Positions 8,206-16,329 of a stretch of 33,635 nt of DNA are shown in pieces. The DNA is taken from NCBI GenBank assembly GCA_900544575.1, contig UQVO01000016.1, forward strand, positions 1 through 33,635, written 5' to 3'. Positions within the stretch are counted from its first letter, which is position 1; the number at the start of each line of letters is the position of its first letter. This DNA comes from an uncultured Eubacteriales bacterium (lineage in GTDB: Bacteria; Bacillota; Clostridia; Christensenellales; CAG-917). Under the pieces are notes generated by a model. The model did not search any database, was not told the DNA's origin, and saw only the letters and a list, made by a program, of their open reading frames with translations. Position numbers and translations under genes: made by a program.

Positions 8206-11200
8206 GAGAACGGATATAAAGAAAGTTTTGGTCATAGGCTCCGGGCCCATTGTCATAGGACAGGCGGCGGAGTTCGACTATGCGGGCACGCAGGCGTGCA
8301 TCGCGCTGAAAGAAGAGGGCTACGAAGTCGTCCTTGCCAACTCCAACCCCGCCACGATTATGACGGACAAGATGATGGCGGACAAGATATATATGGAGCC
8401 GCTCACCCTCGAATACGTCGCACGCATCATCCGTTACGAGCGTCCCGACGCAATCGTCCCCGCCCTCGGCGGACAGACGGGGCTCAACCTTGCGATGAAG
8501 CTTGCGCACAGCGGTGTTTTGGACGAATGCAACGTTAAACTGCTCGGAACGTCGCTTGAAAGTATCGAAATGGCGGAAGACCGCGAAAAATTCAAAGAGA
8601 TGTGTATGCGCATCGGCGAGCCCGTCATCCCTTCGCAGATAACTTACAGCATAGAGGAAGCGAAAGAAGCGGCGCTGAATATAGGCTATCCCGTGGTGCT
8701 GCGCCCCGCGTTCACGCTCGGCGGCACGGGCGGCGGTTTTGCGGAGACGGAAGAGGAGCTGTGCGAAATTATGAAAAACGCGCTCCAACTCTCTCCCGTG
8801 GGGCAGGTGCTGGTCGAAAAGAGCGTCAAAGGGTTCAAGGAAATCGAGTTCGAAGTCATGCGCGACGCGAACGATACCGCGATTGCGATATGCAGTATGG
8901 AAAACCTCGACCCCGTCGGCGTGCATACCGGCGACAGCATAGTCGTTGCGCCCGCGCAGACGCTCACCAACAAGGAAGTGCAGATGCTGCGCAACAGCGC
9001 GCTCAAAATCATCCGCGAACTGAAAATCGAAGGCGGCTGCAACGTGCAGTTTGCGCTGGACCCGCATTCGTTCAGATATTACCTCATCGAGGTCAATCCC
9101 CGCGTGTCGCGCTCTTCCGCGCTTGCGTCCAAGGCGAGCGGCTATCCCATCGCGCGCGTGACGGCAAAGGTCGCTCTCGGAATGAGGCTGGACGAGATAC
9201 CCCTCGCCAACACTCCCGCGTCCTTCGAGCCCGCGCTCGACTATATCGTCACCAAAGTGGCGCGCTTCCCGTTCGACAAGTTCGACACCGCCTCCAACAA
9301 GCTAGGCACGCAGATGAAAGCGACGGGCGAGGTGATGAGCATAGGCAGGACTTTCGAGGAAAGCCTGCTCAAAGCGCTGCGTTCGCTCGAAATCGGCGCG
9401 ATACACATCTGGATTCCGAAGTTCGACACTTGGACGAGGCAGGAGCTTTACGACTACATCAAGGACTGCACGGACGACAGGCTTTTCGCCATTGCGGAGC
9501 TGTTCGAGCGCGGCGGCGACATAGGTCTTATCGCGTCAAGCACGAAGATAGATATGTTCTTCCTCGAAAAGATAAGGGAGATTGTCGAGTTCGAGTCCGT
9601 CGTCAAGGCAAATCCCTTTGACGTCGAAGTGTTCAAAGAGGCGAAGCGCCGCGGATTTTCGGACAAGTATCTCGCGAAAGTGTGGAAGTCCACGGAAGAG
9701 GAAATCTTCTTAAAGCGCAGGGAGCTCGGCATAATGCCCGTGTACAAGATGATTGACACCTGTGCGGGCGAATTCGAGAGTTACGTTCCTTATTTTTACT
9801 CCACCTACGAGGAAGAGCAGGAGAGCGTTGTCAGCGACAAGAAGAAGATTATCGTGCTCGGCTCCGGTCCCATCAGAATAGGTCAGGGCATAGAGTTCGA
9901 CTACTCCACCGTACACGCCATCTGGACCATCCGCGAGGCGGGCTATGAGGCAATCATCATCAACAACAACCCCGAAACGGTGTCCACGGACTACACCACT
10001 TCCGACAAGCTCTATTTCGAGCCGCTGACGGTCGAAGACGTGATGAACGTCATCGAGCTCGAAAAGCCCGACGGCGTCGTGGTGTCCCTCGGCGGACAGA
10101 CCGCAATCAACCTTGCCGACAAACTCGACGCGCTCGGCGTGAAAATCATCGGCACGGACGTCAACGCCATACGCAACGCCGAGGACCGCGACTGCTTCGA
10201 AAAGATACTCACCGACCTGCACATCCCGCAGCCCAAGGGCGAAGCGGTGTTCACCGTCGAAGAGGGACTTAAAGTGGCGGAAAGGATAGGTTATCCCGTG
10301 CTTGTGCGCCCCAGCTACGTTCTCGGCGGCAGACAGATGCAGATTGCGTCCACGCCCGAAGCCCTCGGCAAATATCTCCGTTCTGCGTCCGCGCTGAACA
10401 CGGGACACGCCATCCTGGTGGACAAATACATCCTCGGTAAGGAGCTCGAAGTGGATGCGGTGTGCGACGGCAAGGACGTGTTCTGTCCCGCGATAATGCA
10501 GCACATCGAGCGCACGGGCGTGCACTCCGGCGACAGCATCAGCGTCTATCCCACTTTCAGCATCAGCGAGGCGGCGAAGAAGAAAATCCTCGACTACACC
10601 GTCAAACTCGGTCTGGGCATAGGCATTGTCGGACTTTACAACATACAGTTCATCGTCGACGACAAAGAGGACGTCTACGTCATAGAAGTCAACCCCCGTT
10701 CTTCGCGCACCGTGCCTTTCATTTCCAAGGCGTCGGGCTACTCGCTTGCCGACATCGGCACGAAAGTTATGCTCGGCATTTCGCTCAAAGAGCAGGGCTT
10801 CACCTCCGTGTATCCCGAAAAAGAGCCCGACAGGTGGTATGTCAAAGCGCCCGCGTTCTCTTTCTCGAAAATCAAGGGAATGGAAGTCTATCTCTCTCCC
10901 GAGATGAAATCCACAGGCGAGGCGATAGGTTACGACACCTCTATGAAGCGCGCGCTTTACAAGGCGCTTAAAGCGTCGGGGATGAGTATGCAGAACTACG
11001 GCACGGTGTTCCTCACCATAGCCGACTGCGACAAGGAAGCCTTCCTGCCCATTGCGAAGCGTTTTTACGACCTCGGTTTCAACATCGAAGCGACGAAAGG
11101 GACCGCGGACTTCCTGCACGCCCACGGCATTCGCGCCAGAAGCAAGGCGAAAATCAGCGAAGGCAGCGACGAAATCCTCGACAGCATAAGGAAAGGGCAC

Positions 11201-11377
11201 GTCACTTACGTCATCAACACCCGCGACCTCAACGAAGAGAGCACCAAGCGCGACGGTTACGAGATACGCCGTGCGGCGGTTGAAAACAACGTCACTCTGT
11301 TCACGTCGCAGGACACCGTCGAAGCGCTGCTGGACGTGCTGGAAGATATGACCTTCCGTGTGAGCACAATCTGCTGA
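8198..11377 (+). CDS. carB: Carbamoyl-phosphate synthase large subunit
   Basis: A 1059-residue enzyme, close to the usual length of about 1070. It makes carbamoyl phosphate from bicarbonate, ammonia and two ATP. Two homologous halves are visible: each begins with a GSGPI-IGQ-EFDY motif (start of the protein, and again near residue 550) and carries an ATP-grasp domain ending in EVNPR-SR. The C-terminal 130 residues are the methylglyoxal-synthase-like allosteric domain, which in relatives binds UMP or ornithine. I chose ATG 8198 (MPKRTDIKK) because it matches the family start and has GAGGAG at 8182-8187. It overlaps carA by 8 bases. Feedback control by UMP is plausible from the family but cannot be confirmed here. 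Confidence 0.97.
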   Translation: MPKRTDIKKVLVIGSGPIVIGQAAEFDYAGTQACIALKEEGYEVVLANSNPATIMTDKMMADKIYMEPLTLEYVARIIRYERPDAIVPALGGQTGLNLAMKLAHSGVLDECNVKLLGTSLESIEMAEDREKFKEMCMRIGEPVIPSQITYSIEEAKEAALNIGYPVVLRPAFTLGGTGGGFAETEEELCEIMKNALQLSPVGQVLVEKSVKGFKEIEFEVMRDANDTAIAICSMENLDPVGVHTGDSIVVAPAQTLTNKEVQMLRNSALKIIRELKIEGGCNVQFALDPHSFRYYLIEVNPRVSRSSALASKASGYPIARVTAKVALGMRLDEIPLANTPASFEPALDYIVTKVARFPFDKFDTASNKLGTQMKATGEVMSIGRTFEESLLKALRSLEIGAIHIWIPKFDTWTRQELYDYIKDCTDDRLFAIAELFERGGDIGLIASSTKIDMFFLEKIREIVEFESVVKANPFDVEVFKEAKRRGFSDKYLAKVWKSTEEEIFLKRRELGIMPVYKMIDTCAGEFESYVPYFYSTYEEEQESVVSDKKKIIVLGSGPIRIGQGIEFDYSTVHAIWTIREAGYEAIIINNNPETVSTDYTTSDKLYFEPLTVEDVMNVIELEKPDGVVVSLGGQTAINLADKLDALGVKIIGTDVNAIRNAEDRDCFEKILTDLHIPQPKGEAVFTVEEGLKVAERIGYPVLVRPSYVLGGRQMQIASTPEALGKYLRSASALNTGHAILVDKYILGKELEVDAVCDGKDVFCPAIMQHIERTGVHSGDSISVYPTFSISEAAKKKILDYTVKLGLGIGIVGLYNIQFIVDDKEDVYVIEVNPRSSRTVPFISKASGYSLADIGTKVMLGISLKEQGFTSVYPEKEPDRWYVKAPAFSFSKIKGMEVYLSPEMKSTGEAIGYDTSMKRALYKALKASGMSMQNYGTVFLTIADCDKEAFLPIAKRFYDLGFNIEATKGTADFLHAHGIRARSKAKISEGSDEILDSIRKGHVTYVINTRDLNEESTKRDGYEIRRAAVENNVTLFTSQDTVEALLDVLEDMTFRVSTIC

Positions 11378-12093
11378 TGAAAAGAGAAATGCTGACCGTC
11401 GCGGGAAGGCGCGACCTCAACGAAAGCGTGTATGAGCTTGTGCTCGAAGGCGCAAGCCCTATGCGCGCGGGGCAGTTCGTCGAAATTGCGGCGGACGGCT
11501 TTTATCTGCGCCGCCCCATAAGCGTGGCGGATTGGGAGGACGGCGCGCTCACTCTGCTCATAAAAGAAGTCGGGCAGGGCACAAAGCGGCTCCGCACTCT
11601 GCAAGCGGGCGACCGCGTCGACGCGCTCACAGGGCTGGGCAACGGCTTCGACTGCGCCGCGAAGCGTCCGCTCCTCATAGGCGGCGGTATAGGCTGCGCG
11701 CCGCTGTACAAACTCGCCAGAGAATTCTGCGCCAGAGGCGTGCGTCCTGCGGCGGTGCTGGGGTTCAGAAACAAATCGGAAATATATTACGCGGAGGAAT
11801 TCTCGCGGTTTTGCGACCTCGTCATTGCGACGGACGACGGCAGCGAAGGTTTTCGCGGCAATGCCGTCGCGGCGGCGGGCGCGCTCTCCTTCGACCGATT
11901 TTACGCCTGCGGACCCGCCGTTATGCTCAAAGCCGCGGCAAAGGCGTTCTCTTCGGGGCAGGTGAGTCTGGAAGCGCGTATGGGCTGCGGCTTCGGCGTG
12001 TGTATGGGGTGCAGCATAAAGACGACGAAAGGGTTTGCCCGCGTATGCAAAGAGGGTCCCGTCTTTGAGGCGGCGGAGGTGATATGGGAATGA
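11377..12093 (+). CDS. pyrK: Dihydroorotate dehydrogenase electron-transfer subunit
   Basis: A 238-residue iron-sulfur flavoprotein that passes electrons from dihydroorotate oxidation in PyrD to NAD+. RRPISV near residue 46 is the FAD-binding motif. GGGIGCAPLY is the nucleotide-binding turn of the ferredoxin-reductase fold. The C-terminal cluster Cys204-x4-Cys-x2-Cys-x11-Cys224 binds the 2Fe-2S centre. The start overlaps the carB stop by one base (TGATG) with no clear ribosome site, which suggests coupling; ATG 11389 (MLTV) is a possible alternative. The end overlaps pyrD by 10 bases. A PyrK/PyrD pair is typical of Bacillota and uses NAD+ rather than quinone. Confidence 0.95.
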   Translation: MKREMLTVAGRRDLNESVYELVLEGASPMRAGQFVEIAADGFYLRRPISVADWEDGALTLLIKEVGQGTKRLRTLQAGDRVDALTGLGNGFDCAAKRPLLIGGGIGCAPLYKLAREFCARGVRPAAVLGFRNKSEIYYAEEFSRFCDLVIATDDGSEGFRGNAVAAAGALSFDRFYACGPAVMLKAAAKAFSSGQVSLEARMGCGFGVCMGCSIKTTKGFARVCKEGPVFEAAEVIWE

Positions 12094-13004
12094 AAGACCT
12101 TTCCGTGAGCTATCTCGGTCACGGGATGAAAAATCCCGTCGTCCCCGCCAGCGGGACATTCGGCTTCGGCTGGGAAGAGGCGGAATTTTACGACATCAAC
12201 GTGCTCGGTTCCATATGCCTCAAAGGCACCACCGCCGAGGCGCGTTACGGCAATCCTCTGCCGCGCATCGCGGAATGCACCGCGGGGCTCATCAACGCAA
12301 TCGGGCTGCAAAATCCCGGCGTGCGCGCCGTCATAGACGAAGAAATCCCGAAACTTTGCAAAGTTTACTCTGACAAGGTCATCGCCAACGTGGGCGGTCA
12401 CAGCGAAGAGGAATATGTGACGACCGCGGCGGCGTTTGACGGGTGCGACAAGGTGTTCGCGGTCGAGCTCAACATCAGCTGTCCCAACGTCAAGGGGGGC
12501 GGTATGGCGTTCGGCACGGATGCGGAAATCGCAAAAAGGCTGGTTTACAGCGTCAAAAAAGCAATAAAAAAGCCTCTTATCGTCAAACTCAGTCCGAACG
12601 TGACGTCCGTTGCGGATATGGCGAGGGCAGTCGCGGACGGAGGGGCGGACGGCATCTCTCTCATCAACACGCTTGTCGGGATGCGTATAGACCTGCGCAC
12701 GCGCAGACCTGTCATCGGCGTGCGGACGGGCGGGTTCAGCGGGCCTGCGGTCTTCCCCGTCGCGGTCAGAATGGTGAGCGAAGTTTCGCGCGCCGTGTCT
12801 CTGCCCGTGATGGGCATAGGCGGCGTTTCGTCCGCGCGCGACGTCATAGAAATGATGATGGCGGGTGCGACTGCGGTGCAGGTCGGCGCAGCAAATCTCG
12901 TCGACCCCTGCGCGTGCAAGAGGATAATCGAAGACCTCCCCGCCGTTATGGACGAGCTGGGGATTGACAGTCTGAAAGAAATAATCGGGGCGGCAAACGC
13001 CTGA
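12084..13004 (+). CDS. pyrD: Dihydroorotate dehydrogenase, class 1B catalytic subunit
   Basis: A 306-residue FMN-containing cytosolic barrel enzyme oxidising dihydroorotate to orotate. ASGTFGFG near the start and the catalytic Cys133 in NISCPNVKGGG are the class 1 signature. Cysteine as catalytic base, together with the adjacent pyrK, places it in class 1B. FMN-phosphate-binding GIGGVSSARD and GATAVQVGAAN occur in the last quarter. GGAGGTGAT precedes ATG 12084; the second ATG at 12090 is equally possible from spacing. The gap to pyrF is only a few bases. Confidence 0.96.
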   Translation: MGMKDLSVSYLGHGMKNPVVPASGTFGFGWEEAEFYDINVLGSICLKGTTAEARYGNPLPRIAECTAGLINAIGLQNPGVRAVIDEEIPKLCKVYSDKVIANVGGHSEEEYVTTAAAFDGCDKVFAVELNISCPNVKGGGMAFGTDAEIAKRLVYSVKKAIKKPLIVKLSPNVTSVADMARAVADGGADGISLINTLVGMRIDLRTRRPVIGVRTGGFSGPAVFPVAVRMVSEVSRAVSLPVMGIGGVSSARDVIEMMMAGATAVQVGAANLVDPCACKRIIEDLPAVMDELGIDSLKEIIGAANA

Positions 13005-13011
13005 GGTGCAT

Positions 13012-13719
13012 ATGGGCAAGGATGTTATCATCGCGCTGGATTTTCCGTCCGCGCAGCAAGTGTACGACTTTCTGGACAAGTTCGATGGCGAGGAAAGGAA
13101 GCCTTTCGTCAAGATAGGTATGGAGTTGTTTTACGCTGGGGGGGCGGATATTGTGCGCGAGGTCAGACGCCGCGGGCACAAGGTGTTCCTCGACCTCAAA
13201 CTCCACGACATTCCCAACACCGTAGGGCGCAGTATGGCGGTGCTTTCCGCGCTAGACGTCGATATGTGCAATCTGCACGCGGGCGGCGGTTCGGCTATGA
13301 TGAAAGCCGCGCTCGAAGGGCTCACCCGTCCCGACGGGACGCGCCCGCTGCTCATCGCCGTCACGCAGCTCACCTCCACGGGCGACGAAATGCTGCACGA
13401 CGAGCTGCTGATTTCCGCGCCTATGGACGAAACCGTTATGCATTATGCGCAGAACGCCGCCCGTTCCGGTCTGGACGGGGTGGTGTGTTCCCCTCTCGAA
13501 GCGGGCAAGGTTCACGCCGTGTGCGGGGCGAATTTCCTCACCGTCACGCCCGGCATACGTTTCGACGACGCGTCGAAGGGCGACCAGGTGCGCGTCACCA
13601 CGCCCGCGAAAGCGCGAGAACTGGGGTCGGACTATATAGTGGTCGGACGTCCCGTCACCGCGGCGGAAGACCCCGTCGCCGCTTATCGTCGCTGCGTCGC
13701 CGAGTTTGTGGGGATTTAA
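13012..13719 (+). CDS. pyrF: Orotidine 5'-phosphate decarboxylase
   Basis: A 235-residue barrel enzyme performing the last step, OMP to UMP. Asp10 in ALDFP and the DLKLHDIPNT motif (Asp61, Lys63, Asp66) form the catalytic set, and the C-terminal VVGRPVT loop contacts the phosphate. The ATG at 13012 is preferred; an in-frame GTG at 13006 would add two residues. TGAGGTG just upstream overlaps the pyrD stop and serves as ribosome site. The stop codon lies within a perfect hairpin, listed separately. Confidence 0.96.
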   Translation: MGKDVIIALDFPSAQQVYDFLDKFDGEERKPFVKIGMELFYAGGADIVREVRRRGHKVFLDLKLHDIPNTVGRSMAVLSALDVDMCNLHAGGGSAMMKAALEGLTRPDGTRPLLIAVTQLTSTGDEMLHDELLISAPMDETVMHYAQNAARSGLDGVVCSPLEAGKVHAVCGANFLTVTPGIRFDDASKGDQVRVTTPAKARELGSDYIVVGRPVTAAEDPVAAYRRCVAEFVGI

Positions 13720-13726
13720 TCCCCAC
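13708..13726. repeat. Hairpin over the pyrF stop codon
   Basis: GTGGGGA, five bases, TCCCCAC: a 7-base perfect stem whose loop contains most of the pyrF TAA. No T-run follows, so it should not terminate transcription strongly. It resembles hairpins at 15623, 15734 and 15760. Confidence 0.6.
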
Positions 13727-13802
13727 ACCCCTTGCTCTGTTTTCGCGGCGCACGCGCTCTGATAAAAAACGGAAGAAAGACTTATTGTCATAAGGAGAAG
13801 AT

Positions 13803-14444
13803 ATGGAAGAACTGAAAAGGACAGTTGCGGAAGGACTGCTGAAAATCGGCGCGGTGTTTCTCCGTCCCGACGAGCCTTTCACCTGGGCGAGCGGAATAAA
13901 GAGCCCGATTTACTGCGACAACCGTCTTACGCTCACGGCGCCCGAAGTCCGCGACAAAGTGGAAGAGGGGCTTGCCGCACTCGTCAAGGAGCATTTCCCC
14001 GAATGCGAGGTGCTGATGGGGACGGCGACCGCCGGCATAGCGCACGCCGCAATCACGGCGCACCTGATGAATATGCCTATGGGATACGTGCGCTCCGGGG
14101 CAAAGGACCACGGCAGAGCCAACCGCATAGAGGGCAGACTCGAAAAGGGCGAAAAAGTCGTTGTGGTCGAGGACCTCATCTCCACGGCGAAAAGCTCTCT
14201 CGAAGTGGTGGAAGCCCTGCGCGAAGAGGGTGCGGACGTGCTGGGAATGGTCAGCATTTTCACCTACGGAATGAAGGCGGGCAAGGAAAAACTCGCGGCG
14301 GCGGGAGTGAAGGCCGTCAGCCTTTGCGACCTCGACAGCCTGCTCGAAGTGGCGGTCGAAGAAGGATACATAAAAGCCGCCGACCGCGGCAGACTCATCG
14401 CGTTCCGCGACAATCCTTCCGACGAAAGCTGGATTGAAAAATGA
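13803..14444 (+). CDS. pyrE: Orotate phosphoribosyltransferase
   Basis: A 213-residue enzyme joining orotate to PRPP to give OMP, step 5 of the pathway. The orotate-site [14 protein letters not shown] occurs at residues 28-41, the flexible-loop [11 protein letters not shown] at 101-111, and the PRPP-binding [14 protein letters not shown] at 119-132. The usual PRPP loop reads STGGS or STGKSS; here the first glycine is alanine. ATAAGGAGAAGAT gives a good ribosome site. It follows pyrF by 83 bases with no terminator T-run. Its stop overlaps the ATG of a 19-codon ORF that leads into pyrB. Confidence 0.95.
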   Translation: MEELKRTVAEGLLKIGAVFLRPDEPFTWASGIKSPIYCDNRLTLTAPEVRDKVEEGLAALVKEHFPECEVLMGTATAGIAHAAITAHLMNMPMGYVRSGAKDHGRANRIEGRLEKGEKVVVVEDLISTAKSSLEVVEALREEGADVLGMVSIFTYGMKAGKEKLAAAGVKAVSLCDLDSLLEVAVEEGYIKAADRGRLIAFRDNPSDESWIEK

Positions 14445-14500
14445 CAGAAAGCGCGCTTGAAGCGCACGTTATGTACGATAAAACCCTTGTTTTGCAATGA
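14441..14500 (+). CDS. 19-codon ORF coupling pyrE to pyrB
   Basis: The [22 protein letters not shown] begins with an ATG overlapping the pyrE stop (ATGA at 14441-14444). It ends with a TGA overlapping the pyrB start (ATGA at 14497-14500). It therefore fills the whole pyrE-pyrB gap in a single frame. pyrB has no Shine-Dalgarno sequence (the bases before it read CCCTTGTTTTGCA), so ribosomes may reach it by termination-reinitiation after this ORF. A functional peptide is not implied. The double overlap could be chance. Confidence 0.5.
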   Translation: MTESALEAHVMYDKTLVLQ

Positions 14501-15603
14501 AAAAGTTAAGACATCTGATTGACATTTCCGATTTCACCACGAAAGAAATCGACGGCATAATCGCCGTCGCAGAAGACATAATGGCGCACAGGGACAGATA
14601 TGCCCACGCCTGCGACGGGAAAAAACTCGCCACTCTTTTCTTCGAGCCGTCCACGAGGACGAGGCTCAGTTTCGAGGCGGCGATGATAGAGCTCGGCGGC
14701 TCCACTCTCGGTTTTGCGTCCGCTTCCGCAAGCTCGACGACGAAAGGGGAGAGCGTTATGGACACCATCCGCACCGTCGGGGCGTATGCGGACATAATCG
14801 CGATGCGCCATCCTCTTGAAGGCGCGGCGCTCGCCGCGTCGCAGCGCAGCATCGTTCCCGTCGTCAACGCGGGGGACGGCGGGCATTGCCATCCCACCCA
14901 GACCCTTGCCGACCTGCTTACGATAAAGAACCGCCACGGCAGGCTGGACCACCTTACGGTAGGCATCTGCGGCGACCTGAAATACGGCAGGACGGTGCAC
15001 TCGCTCATCAACGCGCTGACGCGTTATCCGGGCAACCGTTTCGTGATGATTTCGCCCCCGGAGCTCACCATCCCCAATTATGTGCGCTACGAGATTATGC
15101 AGCCGCGCAGCGCCGTCTGGACGGAGTGCCGCACGATAGAGGACTGCATAGGCGAGCTTGACGTGCTGTATATGACGCGCATTCAGCGCGAGCGTTTTGC
15201 GGACCTCGACGAATACGAGAGACTGAAAGACTGCTACGTCCTGAATGCCGAGAAGATGAAGGCGGCGAAACGGGATATGAGCGTGCTCCATCCTCTGCCC
15301 AGAGTGAAGGAAATCAACGTGGACGTGGACGACGACCCGCGCGCGTGCTATTTCAAGCAGGTGGAATACGGCAAATTTATGCGTATGTCCCTCATACTCA
15401 AACTGCTTGCCGACGCGGAGAGCGGCGATTTCCCCGCTCCGTTCCGCCGTCCGCTCGCCGACCTCGGCGGATACGTCTGCGACAATCCGAAGTGCGTGAC
15501 GGCAGTCGAAACCGACCTCAAACAGATGTTTTCGCTGCGCGACGCCGAACACAGCGTCTATCGCTGCGAGTACTGCGAAACCCGCGTCAAAAACAAGAAG
15601 TGA
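14497..15603 (+). CDS. pyrB: Aspartate carbamoyltransferase with fused PyrI-type zinc domain
   Basis: A 368-residue protein, about 60 longer than a plain catalytic chain. Residues 1-310 are the ATCase catalytic chain, which condenses carbamoyl phosphate with aspartate: the phosphate-binding FFEPSTRTRLSFE, the active-site loop SSTTKGES, HPTQTLADL, and HPLPRV in the second domain. The tail carries Cys328-x4-Cys333-x23-Cys357-x2-Cys360, exactly the cysteine spacing of the zinc domain of E. coli PyrI (C-x4-C-x23-C-x2-C). The PyrI nucleotide-binding domain is absent, so the tail may help assembly rather than CTP/ATP allostery. There is no ribosome site; see the 19-codon ORF. Last gene of the pyr operon. 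Confidence 0.95.
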   Translation: MKKLRHLIDISDFTTKEIDGIIAVAEDIMAHRDRYAHACDGKKLATLFFEPSTRTRLSFEAAMIELGGSTLGFASASASSTTKGESVMDTIRTVGAYADIIAMRHPLEGAALAASQRSIVPVVNAGDGGHCHPTQTLADLLTIKNRHGRLDHLTVGICGDLKYGRTVHSLINALTRYPGNRFVMISPPELTIPNYVRYEIMQPRSAVWTECRTIEDCIGELDVLYMTRIQRERFADLDEYERLKDCYVLNAEKMKAAKRDMSVLHPLPRVKEINVDVDDDPRACYFKQVEYGKFMRMSLILKLLADAESGDFPAPFRRPLADLGGYVCDNPKCVTAVETDLKQMFSLRDAEHSVYRCEYCETRVKNKK

Positions 15604-15622
15604 ACGCGGCGCGCCGCACCCT

Positions 15623-15641
15623 GCGGGGGATTGTTCCCCGC
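15623..15641. repeat. GGGGGA-TTGT-TCCCC hairpin after pyrB
   Basis: A near-perfect stem (GCGGGGGA with TCCCCGC, one bulge) 20 bases after pyrB. An A-run follows on the plus strand, not a T-run, so it is not a typical terminator. It belongs to the same style of palindrome as the one at the pyrF stop. Confidence 0.45.
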
Positions 15642-15683
15642 TCTGCAAACAAAAAAATCCGACGATTGCAATGCCGCAAAAAC

Positions 15684-15721
15684 AACGCCGCCGCACGGAG
15701 AATTCCGGGCGGCGGCGTTTT
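15684..15721. terminator. Bidirectional terminator between pyrB and the per operon
   Basis: AACGCCGCCGC (15684-15694) pairs with GCGGCGGCGTT (15709-15719), and the loop contains a further CGGA/TCCG dyad. TTTT follows on the plus strand, and on the minus strand the stem runs into TTGTTTTT. It can serve both convergent operons. Confidence 0.85.
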
Positions 15722-15733
15722 CATAACCGCGGT

Positions 15734-15776
15734 CAAGGGATTTGTCCCTTGTTAAGCCGAGGGGAGAGCGTCCCCT
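15734..15776. repeat. Two further GGGA/TCCC hairpins in the convergent gap
   Basis: CAAGGGA-4-TCCCTTG (15734-15751) and AGGGGA-5-TCCCCT (15760-15776) are perfect short stems. Together with 15623-15641 and the terminator they make four hairpins in about 155 bases between the two convergent operons. Confidence 0.5.
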
Positions 15777-15783
15777 GCGTTTC

Positions 15784-16329
15784 TTACTTGAAGTAACGGG
15801 CGAGCAGGCCTTCGAACGCTTTGCCGTGACGCGCTTCGTCGCGTGCCATTTCGTGCACGGTGTCGTGGATTGCGTCAAGTCCTTCTTCCTTGGCGCGCTT
15901 TGCGAGGTCGAATTTGCCTTTGGTGGCGCCGTTTTCGGCTTCCACTCTCTTTTCGAGGTTGACCTTGGTGGAAGGAGACACGACTTCGCCGAGGAGTTCC
16001 GCGAATTTTGCCGCGTGTTCTGCCTCTTCGAATGCCGCCTTTTCCCAGTACAGACCGATTTCAGGATAGCCTTCGCGGTGAGCGGCGCGGCTCATTGCGA
16101 GATACATACCGACTTCGGTGCATTCGCCTTCGAAGTTGGCGCGCAGACCTTCGATGATGTCGGCGGGAGCGCCCTGCGCGACGCCGATGATGTGTTCTGC
16201 CGCCCACATTCTCGCGCCTTCTTCCTGCTTATAGAACTTCTCTCTGGGGGCTTTGCAGACGGGGCACTTTTCGGGTGCTTCGTTGCCTTCGTGAACGTAA
16301 CCGCAAACGGAACAGATAAATTTCGCCAT
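15784..16329 (-). CDS. Reverse rubrerythrin (internal start of the joined frame)
   Basis: A 181-residue protein with the domains in the order rubredoxin then diiron, which defines reverse rubrerythrins, the NAD(P)H-linked peroxide and oxygen reductases of anaerobes. The rubredoxin cysteines are Cys6-x2-Cys9 and Cys22-x2-Cys25. Diiron ligands appear in [19 protein letters not shown] and DEARHG. A perfect AAAGGAG with 7-base spacing precedes ATG at 16329, so a free protein is expected even though the frame is open from the upstream Hrb-like gene. The bidirectional terminator at 15684-15721 lies downstream. Likely function: peroxide detoxification with electrons from the Hrb-like protein. Confidence 0.9.
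   Translation of the reverse strand: MAKFICSVCGYVHEGNEAPEKCPVCKAPREKFYKQEEGARMWAAEHIIGVAQGAPADIIEGLRANFEGECTEVGMYLAMSRAAHREGYPEIGLYWEKAAFEEAEHAAKFAELLGEVVSPSTKVNLEKRVEAENGATKGKFDLAKRAKEEGLDAIHDTVHEMARDEARHGKAFEGLLARYFK

Noticed and set aside
13727..13802. Possible separate promoter before pyrE
   Set aside because: The best TTGCTC/TGATAA combination has spacing of about 22 bases, too long, so I keep pyrE in the upstream operon.
14457..14485. Promoter candidate before pyrB (TTGAAG)
   Set aside because: No -10 hexamer at 16-18 base spacing; translational coupling explains the region better.
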